Source: Acrocarpospora macrocephala (lineage in GTDB: Bacteria > Actinomycetota > Actinomycetes > Streptosporangiales > Streptosporangiaceae). Taken from it: a DNA stretch of 64,000 bases. Position numbers and translations under genes: made by a program. Under the pieces are notes generated by a model that saw only the letters and a list, made by a program, of their open reading frames with translations, was not told the DNA's origin and did not search any database. Of the stretch, positions 19,392 through 26,613 are shown piece by piece (the stretch's first letter is position 1; each line of letters opens with the position of its first letter). The DNA is taken from the NCBI RefSeq assembly GCF_009687865.1, contig NZ_BLAE01000003.1, positions 116,873-180,872 on the forward strand, written 5' to 3'.

Positions 19392-20222
19392 ATGGGGGAC
19401 GGAAAGTGGTCCATCGATGCCTACGACGCCGCGCAGCGGTATCGGGCGGAGCGGGGTCAGAGCGCCTTCGGGCACAGCGATGAGATGCGGCGGCTCAGCC
19501 GCCATCAGTGGCATGTCCACCAGGCCCTGGATCCGATCGGGCTCGGCTTCCGCGAATCCCGTGACTCGGCGGAGCACCCGGAGTCCGTGGCCATCGCGGT
19601 GCTCTTCGACGTGACCGGCTCCATGCAACTGGTCCCGCGGGAACTGCAGGCCCGGCTGCCCAACCTGCTCGGCACCATCACCGAGCACCTGCCGCACGCG
19701 CAGATCCTGTTCGGCGCGATCGGCGACGCCACCTGCGACCGGGCGCCGCTGCAGATCGGCCAGTTCGAGTCGGACAACCGGATGGACGAGGACCTGCGCC
19801 GGATCCTGCTGGAGGGCGGGGGCGGCAGCAACATGGGCGAGTCTTACGAGCTGGCCTTCTACTTCCTGGCCAAGCACACCCGACTGGACTGTTTCACCAA
19901 GCGCGGGGTGCGCGGCATCGCCTTCGTGATCGGCGACGAGACCGCTTATCCGGCGGTCAAGGGCCACGAGGTGGCCAGCCTGTTCGGCGAAGGGCTGCCG
20001 AACGACATCCGGCTTGAGGAGATCCTCAGGCAGGCGAAGGTTTCCTGGGACATCAACTTCGTCATCCCCGGCGGCACCTCGCACGGGCGCGACCAGTTCG
20101 TCACGGGTTTCTGGTACAAGCTGCTCGACGACCGGGTGATCGAGATCGACGATGTCTCGCAGATCTGCGAGACGATCGCGCTCACCGTGGTCGACCGCGT
20201 CATGTCCCAACGGGCACGGTAA
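19392..20222 (+). CDS. VWA-domain protein with intact MIDAS
   Basis: The 276-residue protein contains a von Willebrand A fold. The MIDAS motif is AVLFDVTGSMQLVPRE (DxTxS form, about residues 71-86), followed by GGGGSNMGESYELAF and FVIGDETAYPAV. It has no signal peptide or membrane helix, so it is cytoplasmic. VWA proteins usually act with an AAA+ ATPase or as metal-dependent adaptors, but no ATPase is next to it. It sits between the NrtR-like gene and the PurA-like gene, with GGAG ahead of the ATG. Its role is unknown. Confidence 0.75.
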   Translation: MGDGKWSIDAYDAAQRYRAERGQSAFGHSDEMRRLSRHQWHVHQALDPIGLGFRESRDSAEHPESVAIAVLFDVTGSMQLVPRELQARLPNLLGTITEHLPHAQILFGAIGDATCDRAPLQIGQFESDNRMDEDLRRILLEGGGGSNMGESYELAFYFLAKHTRLDCFTKRGVRGIAFVIGDETAYPAVKGHEVASLFGEGLPNDIRLEEILRQAKVSWDINFVIPGGTSHGRDQFVTGFWYKLLDDRVIEIDDVSQICETIALTVVDRVMSQRAR

Positions 20223-20232
20223 CGGGGGAGAG

Positions 20233-21483
20233 ATGGACGAGCACGTCATCATCGCCGATCTGGGGTACGGCGACAGCGGCAAGGGCACCATCGTGGACTG
20301 GCTCTGCTCGCGCACGAAGGACGCCCCGCACGCGGTCGTCCGCTACAACGGCGGCGCGCAGGCCGGCCACAACGTGGTCACGCCCGACGGGCGGCACCAC
20401 ACGTTCGCGCAGTTCGGCGCCGGGACGTTCTGGGGCGTCCCGACGTTCCTGTCGCGCTTCATGATGGTCGACCCGCTGGCGCTGATCGCCGAGCACGCGC
20501 ACCTGCGCTGGCTCGGCACGGGCGACCCGTTCGAGCTGCTCACCGTCGCGCCCGACGCGCTCGTCACCACGCCGTACCACAAGGCGGCCAACCGCGCGCG
20601 GGAGCGGGCCCGGGGGCGCAGCCGCCACGGATCGTGCGGGATGGGAGTCGGCGAGACGGCCTCCTACGCGGTTTCCCATCCCGCCGCCGCCCCCCGGGTG
20701 GCCGACTGCGGCAGCCCGCGCTCGCTCCGGCTGCTGCTGCGCCGGCTGCGCGAGTGGGTGATCGACGAGGTCGGCCCGGTGCCGCTGCCCGCGGTGGACG
20801 ACGTCGCCGACGCGTTCGGCGCGTTCGCCCTCCGGGTGCGCACCGGGCGGCTGCCCTCGGGCGGGCCGCTGCTGTTCGAGGGCGCGCAGGGCGTGCTGCT
20901 CGATGAGGTGTACGGCTTCCATCCGTACACGACCTGGTCCACGACGACGTTCATGAACGCCTTCACGCTGCTGGACGAGGCGGGGGCGGGGGCCGGGGAC
21001 GTGCGGCGGCTCGGCGTGCTGCGCACCTACGGGACGCGGCACGGCCCCGGACCCTTCGTCACCGAGGACGCCAAGCTCTCGCTGCCGGAACGGCACAACG
21101 ACACCGGCGAGTGGCAGGGCGCGTTCCGGGTCGGCCACCTGGACCTGGTGGCCGCGCGGTATGCCGTCCAGGTGTGCGGCGGCGTGGACGAGCTCGCCCT
21201 CACCCACCTGGACGTCGCCGACGAGCACCCCGAACTGCGCGTCTGCCGCGCCTACGACCAGCCGGTACGGCTCACGCCCGGCGACCTCCCGCACCAGGCC
21301 GACCTGGCCCGGCGGCTGGCCGCTGCCCGCCCGATCCTGGAACCGGTACCCGGGCCGTGGCCCGCCTTCGTGGCCGACGAGCTCGGCGTGCCGGTCACGG
21401 TGACCTCCAGCGGGCCGACCTGGCTGGACAAGCGCGTCCGCCGCATTCCCCGGGTGAGCAGGAAGATGGCGCGGGCCGCCTAA
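20233..21483 (+). CDS. Adenylosuccinate synthetase-like protein (PurA paralogue)
   Basis: The 416-residue protein has the PurA fold with LGYGDSGKGTIVDWL (residues 10-24), keeping Asp14 and the P-loop Lys, and NGGAQAGHNVV with His46. Later motifs are CGMGVGETASYA, FEGAQGVLLDEVYGFHPYTT, RTYGTRHGPGPF and SSGPTWLDKR. It diverges from housekeeping PurA: GDEGKGK is GDSGKGT, and it is operonic with NUDIX and VWA genes rather than purine genes. The start follows GGGGGAG with good spacing. It may ligate aspartate or another amino acid to IMP-like nucleotides in a specialised pathway, which remains inference. Confidence 0.8.
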   Translation: MDEHVIIADLGYGDSGKGTIVDWLCSRTKDAPHAVVRYNGGAQAGHNVVTPDGRHHTFAQFGAGTFWGVPTFLSRFMMVDPLALIAEHAHLRWLGTGDPFELLTVAPDALVTTPYHKAANRARERARGRSRHGSCGMGVGETASYAVSHPAAAPRVADCGSPRSLRLLLRRLREWVIDEVGPVPLPAVDDVADAFGAFALRVRTGRLPSGGPLLFEGAQGVLLDEVYGFHPYTTWSTTTFMNAFTLLDEAGAGAGDVRRLGVLRTYGTRHGPGPFVTEDAKLSLPERHNDTGEWQGAFRVGHLDLVAARYAVQVCGGVDELALTHLDVADEHPELRVCRAYDQPVRLTPGDLPHQADLARRLAAARPILEPVPGPWPAFVADELGVPVTVTSSGPTWLDKRVRRIPRVSRKMARAA

Positions 21484-21601
21484 TCCAGGAACGTGCGAGC
21501 GACCGCGACCAGGTTCTCGCCGAGGAAGCCCTCGGCGCGGACCTGGGTCGCGGTTACCACGTCGGGGACGACCACGCCGGGCATGTCCCGACATACACAG
21601 T

Positions 21602-21621
21602 GCGCCGGAAATATCCGGCGC
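21602..21621 (-). terminator. Hairpin after the amidohydrolase gene
   Basis: GCGCCGGA pairs with TCCGGCGC around AATA, an 8-bp perfect stem 19 bases past the amidohydrolase stop. It lies between the convergent PurA-like and amidohydrolase genes. Confidence 0.5.
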
Positions 21622-21639
21622 GCATGAGTTACCCCGTAC

Positions 21640-22863
21640 TCACGCGAAAGATGTGTGCGACCACGTGGTCGCGACCACTCGGCCGGAAACGATCACGTGG
21701 CTGGGCGGGGTGTGCGCGGCCAGCGCCTGGCGTACGGTGCGGCCGTTCAGGATCACCAGGTCGGCGTCGTGGCCCGGCTCGAGCCGGGGGACGGGACCGC
21801 CGAGGACCTGGGCCGCGGTGACGGTGATCATGTCGTAGAGCTCGTCCAGCCGGGCGTCGGTGCGGGCGTCCAGCAGGTGGGCGGCCAGGAAGGCGACCTC
21901 GAGCAGGTTGTGCCGGCCGAACGGGTAGTAGGCGTCCTCGATGTCGTCCTGTCCGAGCGCGACGGGGACGCCCGCCTCGTGCAGCGTGAAGACCGGCAGG
22001 TGGAGCGGCCCGGTGTGCGGATCGCTGACGAAGCCCAGTCCCGCCGCCCGGCATAGGCCGATCAGCCTCCGCAGGTAGGGCTCGGGGTAGCGGGCCATCG
22101 CGCGGGCGTGCTGGGCGCTGCCCTGGCCGATCATGCCGCGTGCCAGCAGTGCGCTCGCCAGCATCTCGGTGGTCCGCAGCGACGCGTCTCCCGCGTCGTC
22201 CACCAGCATGGCGACTCTGCGCCGATACCGGTGCGCCAGGTCGACCATTTTGCGCACGTGCTCCCGCGCGTCGTCGTCGGTCCACTCGATCCACGGGATC
22301 CCGCCGACCACGTCCGCGCCGAGCCGGACGGCTTCCTCTACGAGCTCTTCCGTCCCGGGCGAGCGCACCACCCCGTCCTGCGGGAACGCCACCACCCGAA
22401 CGTCGACCCGGTCGCGGAACTCGGCCTTCAGGTCGAGCAGGGCGCGCACCCCGGTCAGCTCGGCCACCGGGTCCACGTCGGCGAAGGCCTGCACGCGCCG
22501 CACGCCGTGCCGTACCGACTCCACCAGCGCGGCCCTGGCCCGGCCGGTGACCGCCTCCACCGACTGGCCCGCCTTGACCGCTGCGGCCTGCTCGATCGCG
22601 CCCATCGCCGCGCCCATCGAGCCGCCGGTGTACGCCTCCAGCGCCGACGGCCCCGCCACGTCGAGCGTGTGCACCTTGCACAGATGCAGATGCCCGTCGG
22701 CGAACGGCTCGGTGACCAGGTTCCCGCCCGCGTCGATGACCGTCCCCGCCGCCGGAGCGTCCCGGCCCTCCGGCTGTACGGCCGCCAGCCTGCCCCCTTC
22801 GGCGGCGATCATCCAACGGCCGGGCCGCCCGCGCAGGGCGGCGTCACGTATGAGCAGATCCAC
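21640..22863 (-). CDS. Amidohydrolase, cytosine-deaminase-like, atypical metal site
   Basis: The 407-residue TIM-barrel amidohydrolase has ADGHLHLCKV (the HxH metal pair, about residues 56-65) and VALGQDDIEDAYYPFG with the late Asp, closest to the cytosine deaminase/CodA branch. Aligned by eye with CodA, the VHCDE segment is MLVDD, so the third-strand metal His is Leu. The SHTTAMH segment is SAQHARAM, so the next His has shifted or been lost. It may use an altered site or be inactive towards cytosine. It faces leftward from a divergent region shared with a membrane protein gene. Confidence 0.72.
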   Translation of the reverse strand: MDLLIRDAALRGRPGRWMIAAEGGRLAAVQPEGRDAPAAGTVIDAGGNLVTEPFADGHLHLCKVHTLDVAGPSALEAYTGGSMGAAMGAIEQAAAVKAGQSVEAVTGRARAALVESVRHGVRRVQAFADVDPVAELTGVRALLDLKAEFRDRVDVRVVAFPQDGVVRSPGTEELVEEAVRLGADVVGGIPWIEWTDDDAREHVRKMVDLAHRYRRRVAMLVDDAGDASLRTTEMLASALLARGMIGQGSAQHARAMARYPEPYLRRLIGLCRAAGLGFVSDPHTGPLHLPVFTLHEAGVPVALGQDDIEDAYYPFGRHNLLEVAFLAAHLLDARTDARLDELYDMITVTAAQVLGGPVPRLEPGHDADLVILNGRTVRQALAAHTPPSHVIVSGRVVATTWSHTSFA

Positions 22864-22948
22864 GGCTCCGACGCTACGACCTGCCCGTGGGACACAGCAG
22901 AGCGAGAGTTGCCAACGGTGCCCCTGGGAACAGCAATCCCTTCACGAA

Positions 22949-22991
22949 TGAACCATTCAATAGCTCATCAGAACCCTTATTGAATGATTCA
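22949..22991. promoter_or_regulatory. Spaced inverted repeat in an AT-rich divergent promoter region
   Basis: TGAACCATTCAAT (22949-22961) and ATTGAATGATTCA (22979-22991) are inverted copies matching at 12 of 13 bases, separated by 17 bases. The 324-bp gap between the amidohydrolase (starts 22863) and the membrane protein (starts 23188) is unusually AT-rich around 23020-23060. It probably holds both promoters and an operator. Confidence 0.45.
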
Positions 22992-23187
22992 CGCCAATTC
23001 CCTTCAGGGAGTTTCCGTCATGGTTGAAATATACATTTATCCGTCTTTTGGTATATGGGCATCGTGCCAGGTCAACGGCTATTTCCGAATGGAATTCGAG
23101 TCGGGAAAGTTTTCCCTCCCGCACCGGGGATCATCGCCAACTTATGGTTTTTGCGGGCATTGACAGCGATTGACACGGAGGCCGACG

Positions 23188-23925
23188 ATGCCATCTCGCG
23201 TCCCCCACGCAACCGCGTGGACGGTGTTCGACCCAGCGGACCACCCCTCTCCGCAGGCGGATCAACCCGAGGCATCTCCCCAGGCGGCCGAGCCGGGGAC
23301 TTCCGGCTCAGCGGACGGAGGCCATTCGGCGATCTTTGAAGGGGCTTCCGGGCTGCGCGCGCTCCTCAGCCCTCGATTCGTGCTCGGGATCGTGCGCGAC
23401 TTCTACTCCCGCCGGATGGCCTGGGCCGCCCTCCTCATCTCGGCCCTCTTCCTCGCGTACGGCGGCGGCGCGGTGATGTTCTGGTACCACGCCATCTACC
23501 TAGGCGAAGGCGGCCCCGCCATCAGCCACTGGCAGCACTGGCTCCTCGACTCCTCGGCCGGCTTCATCGGCCTCCTCCCCGCCATCGCCCTCATCCTCCC
23601 CCTCGCCGGATGGATCTCAGCCCACGCCAAAGACGACCAACTCCGCCAGACCCTCTACGTCATCGCGGGCGGCGCCGCCTTCGCCCTGGTCACCGCCCCC
23701 GGCCCGTTCCTGCACGACGCCCTCGTCGGCCGCGGCACCTGGGTCGCCACCCAGGTCACCACCTGGTGGGGCGACGGCCGCGCCCCTCTACCCCAGGCCG
23801 AACCGGTCAGCGTCGTGGCCGAAGTCGCCCGCCAGGTCGCCCTCGGCCTCCCGCTCTACATCCTGGTCATGGCCATCGCCTTGATCGTGGTCCGAGCCGT
23901 CGTACGGACCCGGCACACCACCTGA
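23188..23925 (+). CDS. Membrane protein of unknown function
   Basis: The 245-residue protein has a Pro/Ser-rich cytoplasmic N-terminus (about 55 residues) and at least four hydrophobic segments: MAWAALLISALFLAYGGG, GFIGLLPAIALILPLAGW, LYVIAGGAAFALVTAPG and GLPLYILVMAIALIVVRAVV. The ATG at 23188 follows GGAGG with proper spacing, unlike an in-frame upstream start. No family motif was recognised. It is divergent from the amidohydrolase and ends 11 bases before the convergent GntR gene. Confidence 0.65.
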   Translation: MPSRVPHATAWTVFDPADHPSPQADQPEASPQAAEPGTSGSADGGHSAIFEGASGLRALLSPRFVLGIVRDFYSRRMAWAALLISALFLAYGGGAVMFWYHAIYLGEGGPAISHWQHWLLDSSAGFIGLLPAIALILPLAGWISAHAKDDQLRQTLYVIAGGAAFALVTAPGPFLHDALVGRGTWVATQVTTWWGDGRAPLPQAEPVSVVAEVARQVALGLPLYILVMAIALIVVRAVVRTRHTT

Positions 23926-23936
23926 CGCTCGGTGAG

Positions 23937-24623
23937 TCAGGGCGAGGAAAGTTCGGCGGTGCGGCCAGAGATCAGCAACTCAGTCGTGAGCCGGATGTGA
24001 GCTTCAGTCAGTTCCACGGCGCGGTCCGCATCGCGGCCGATCGCCGCCGCCATGATCTCGCGGTGCTCGCTGGCCACATCGCGGTGCGTGCGGGTGTGCT
24101 CGGGCCGCGACCAGCACCGATATACCTCAGAGATCGAGCGAAGCCGAAGTGCGATCTCGATGAGGTACGCGTTCTTGCAGCCCGAAAGGATGGAGGCGTG
24201 GAACGCCTCGTGGGCGGTCAGCCATTCCTCGGTGATGCCTTCGCTGAACATAGAGTCGCCGATGCGGGCCAGCGCGTGGTGTTTGGCGACCACGTCGGCT
24301 TCCCACGCGATGTCGCCGGCGGCGATCGCCTGTCGCGTGACCAGTGTCTCGATGGCGACGCGGGCATCGGTGAGCTGGATGAGGCGCTCGATCGAGACGT
24401 CGACGACCCGGAATCCGAACTGCGCCTCTGACTCGGCCAGTCCCTGCTCGACGAGTCGCGTCAGCACCTCGCGCAGCACGCCCGCGCTCACCGCGTACCG
24501 CTCGCCGAGATCGGCGAATCCGAGCCTGGAGCCTGGAGCCAGCCGGCCGTTGAGGATGTCGACTCGGATCTGGCCGAGGATCACGTCCGAGCGGGTGGGG
24601 TTTGAGGTTCGGGCACGCGGCAT
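23937..24623 (-). CDS. GntR-family regulator with FCD effector domain
   Basis: The 228-residue protein has an N-terminal winged helix (about 10-75: SDVILGQIRVDILNGRLAPG, then GVLREVLTRLVEQGLAE). A FadR-type all-helical C-terminal domain follows (about 85-215), with metal-ligand-like HEAFHASIL and late H.EI and H residues. It is divergent from the fumarylacetoacetase-family gene, and a palindromic promoter/operator lies between them. A related motif (GCACAACTTTCGGAA on the minus strand, 24643-24657) sits in its own promoter, suggesting autoregulation. It probably represses the catabolic island until an aromatic or acid effector binds. Confidence 0.85.
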   Translation of the reverse strand: MPRARTSNPTRSDVILGQIRVDILNGRLAPGSRLGFADLGERYAVSAGVLREVLTRLVEQGLAESEAQFGFRVVDVSIERLIQLTDARVAIETLVTRQAIAAGDIAWEADVVAKHHALARIGDSMFSEGITEEWLTAHEAFHASILSGCKNAYLIEIALRLRSISEVYRCWSRPEHTRTHRDVASEHREIMAAAIGRDADRAVELTEAHIRLTTELLISGRTAELSSP

Positions 24624-24690
24624 GACGACATCTTAACGAAGTTCCGAAAGTTGTGCGAACCTCACCGGGAGAAGAGGCAAAACGACAAAT

Positions 24691-24717
24691 CTTCGAAATA
24701 ATCTTGACACCTCGAAT
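24691..24717 (+). promoter_or_regulatory. Promoter/operator of the catabolic operon, copy 1
   Basis: The site runs CTTCGAAATA, three variable bases, then TTGACACCTCGAAT. TTGACA at 24704-24709 serves as -35, and TTCGA/TCGAA arms flank it. A -10-like TTGTGT lies at 24727-24732 at normal spacing, giving a leader of about 50 bases to the GTG at 24791. The same 27-bp element recurs at 39226-39252 with only the three central bases changed. Confidence 0.7.
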
Positions 24718-24790
24718 ATCAGGTGATTGTGTGAGCGCTGCCACAGTCTCGGTCGTCGCGGTGACGACCTCGTTCCAGGAGGTCAAACGA

Positions 24791-25645
24791 GTGCGCATTG
24801 CAACGCGGTCTGGAAGGACGGTTCTCGTCTCAGCCGACACTGCGTCGATCGTCGACGTCGCCCGGGCCAGCGGAGGCCGCTTCGGGCCTGAGCCGCGCGG
24901 CGTATACGACGCGTGGGATGAATTCGTCGACTGGGCGACCGGCTCGTCGATCGACTTCGCCGCCGACGGTGTGCCGGTCGTGCTCGAGGAGCTCGGTCCT
25001 CCCTCGACCGATCCACGGCAGGTCTTCGCGATCGGGCTCAACTACCGTGACCACGCTGACGAGGCGGGCTTGGAGCATCCTGACTCGCCCCCGGCGTTCA
25101 CCAAGTGGGTTGGCAGCTTCGCCGGACCTGTGGGCCGGCTCGAGCTGCCCGCGGCGACGGTCGATTGGGAGGCTGAACTCGTTGTCGTGATCGGGCGCCG
25201 GGCCGAGCGGGTGACGGCGGCCGACGCGTGGTCGTACGTGGCGGGCCTGACCGTCGGACAGGACTACTCGGAGCGCGCGCTTCAACTGTCGGGGCCGGCC
25301 CCGCAGTTCTCGCTCGGCAAGTCCTTCCCGGGATTCGCCCCCCAGGGCCCCTGGCTGGTGACTCCGGACGAGGTCGCCGATCCGGACAACCTGACGATCG
25401 AGTGCCGGATCAATGGCGAGACCATGCAGAAGAGCTCGACCAGCCGCCTGATCTTTCCTGTTCCGACGCTGGTAGAGCGCTTGTCGTCGGTCGTGCCGTT
25501 GATGCCGGGTGACGTCATCTTCACCGGTACGCCGGCCGGTGTCGGCGGTGCCCGCACACCCGCCGTCTTCCTCCAGGCCGGCGACGTGGTGGAGACGACC
25601 ATCGAGGGCATCGGCAGCCTGCGTCAGACGTGCGTCGCCCCCTAG
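24791..25645 (+). CDS. Fumarylacetoacetate hydrolase-family protein
   Basis: The 284-residue protein has the FAH fold: VFAIGLNYRDHADEAG, DWEAELVVVIG with the acidic metal ligands, VGQDYSER, GKSFPGFAPQGPWLV and MPGDVIFTGTPAGVG. Family members hydrolyse or decarboxylate C-C bonds of acylpyruvates and hydroxymuconate-type ring-cleavage products. The GTG at 24791 is preceded by AGGAGG eight bases away; longer in-frame versions would run through the promoter. It leads the plus-strand catabolic operon and is followed by an extradiol-type dioxygenase, so it probably acts after ring cleavage. Confidence 0.85.
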   Translation: MRIATRSGRTVLVSADTASIVDVARASGGRFGPEPRGVYDAWDEFVDWATGSSIDFAADGVPVVLEELGPPSTDPRQVFAIGLNYRDHADEAGLEHPDSPPAFTKWVGSFAGPVGRLELPAATVDWEAELVVVIGRRAERVTAADAWSYVAGLTVGQDYSERALQLSGPAPQFSLGKSFPGFAPQGPWLVTPDEVADPDNLTIECRINGETMQKSSTSRLIFPVPTLVERLSSVVPLMPGDVIFTGTPAGVGGARTPAVFLQAGDVVETTIEGIGSLRQTCVAP

Positions 25646-25671
25646 CTTCCCGAACCACAAAAGGATCTCTC

Positions 25672-26613
25672 ATGCCGCTGCACCGGCTCACTAGGATCAC
25701 GATGGGCGTGCCGGACGTCCGGAGTACCGCCGCGTACTACGGGGACTTCGGCCTGACGCGGGTCACCGCGACCGGCGGTACGCCGGACGTCGAACGGTTC
25801 AGCACCGTCGACGGCGGCGAGCAACTGGCCATCACCTATGCTCCCTGCCGCAGGTTGCTCGACCTCGGGGTAGGCGCCGACGACTCGGACGACCTCGACC
25901 GCGTGGCGCGGGCAATGGCGCGGTTAGAGGTCGAGACTGTGCGCTCCGCGACAGCGGTGGAGGCAGTCGACCCCGGTACCCACGTACGGGTGCGGGTGGA
26001 GATCGCCCCACGCGTTGAGTCCAGGCCGACCCCCGCTCCGGTCTACAACACGCCGGGCGTGATCGCCCGCGAGAACGCGCGCGCCGATGCCGTCACACGC
26101 GGGACCAGAGTCAGGCCGCGCAAGCTGGGGCACGTCGTTCTCGGGTCGGCCGACCAGGAGGCCACGCAGCGATTCTTCACCGAGGGCGTCGGCTTCAAAG
26201 TAAGCGACACCGTCAAGGACCTCGCCGCGTTCATGCGTTGCTCGACCGACCACCACAACCTCCTGGTGCAGCGTGCGCCCGTCACCTTCCTGCACCACAC
26301 GTCATGGCAGGTCGACGATGTCGACGAGGTCGGACGTGGCGCCGCGGAGATGCTCGAGGCGGACCCGGGACGACACGTGTGGGGACTCGGCCGGCACGCC
26401 ATCGGCTCGAATTTCTTCTGGTACCTCAAGGACCCGGCCGGGAACTTCTCCGAGTACTACGCCGACATCGACTGCATCGTCGACGACGCCCTGTGGACGC
26501 CGGGCGTGTGGGAGGGCGCCCGGTCGCTGTATCAGTGGGGTCCGCCCCCGCCGCCGTCGTTCCTCGCGCCCGAGGACCTCGCTGGTCTGATGACCGGATC
26601 GCACTCGTCATGA
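25672..26613 (+). CDS. VOC-family extradiol-type dioxygenase
   Basis: This 313-residue protein has two vicinal-oxygen-chelate modules (about 1-110 and 140-285). The second carries the probable Fe ligands: His in KLGHVVLGS, His in VTFLHHTSWQVDD and Glu in NFSEYYADID, as in type I catechol 2,3- and biphenyldiol dioxygenases. AAGGA lies seven bases before the ATG, and the stop overlaps the next gene (ATGA). With the FAH protein it suggests meta-cleavage of a catechol-like intermediate. The substrate is not predictable here. Confidence 0.8.
   Translation: MPLHRLTRITMGVPDVRSTAAYYGDFGLTRVTATGGTPDVERFSTVDGGEQLAITYAPCRRLLDLGVGADDSDDLDRVARAMARLEVETVRSATAVEAVDPGTHVRVRVEIAPRVESRPTPAPVYNTPGVIARENARADAVTRGTRVRPRKLGHVVLGSADQEATQRFFTEGVGFKVSDTVKDLAAFMRCSTDHHNLLVQRAPVTFLHHTSWQVDDVDEVGRGAAEMLEADPGRHVWGLGRHAIGSNFFWYLKDPAGNFSEYYADIDCIVDDALWTPGVWEGARSLYQWGPPPPPSFLAPEDLAGLMTGSHSS

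Noticed and set aside
21480-21584. A 34-codon minus-strand frame (MPGVVVPDVVTATQ...) between the PurA-like and amidohydrolase genes
   Set aside because: It overlaps the PurA-like stop, has no ribosome site and lies beyond a terminator hairpin. It may be an old gene end but cannot be supported.
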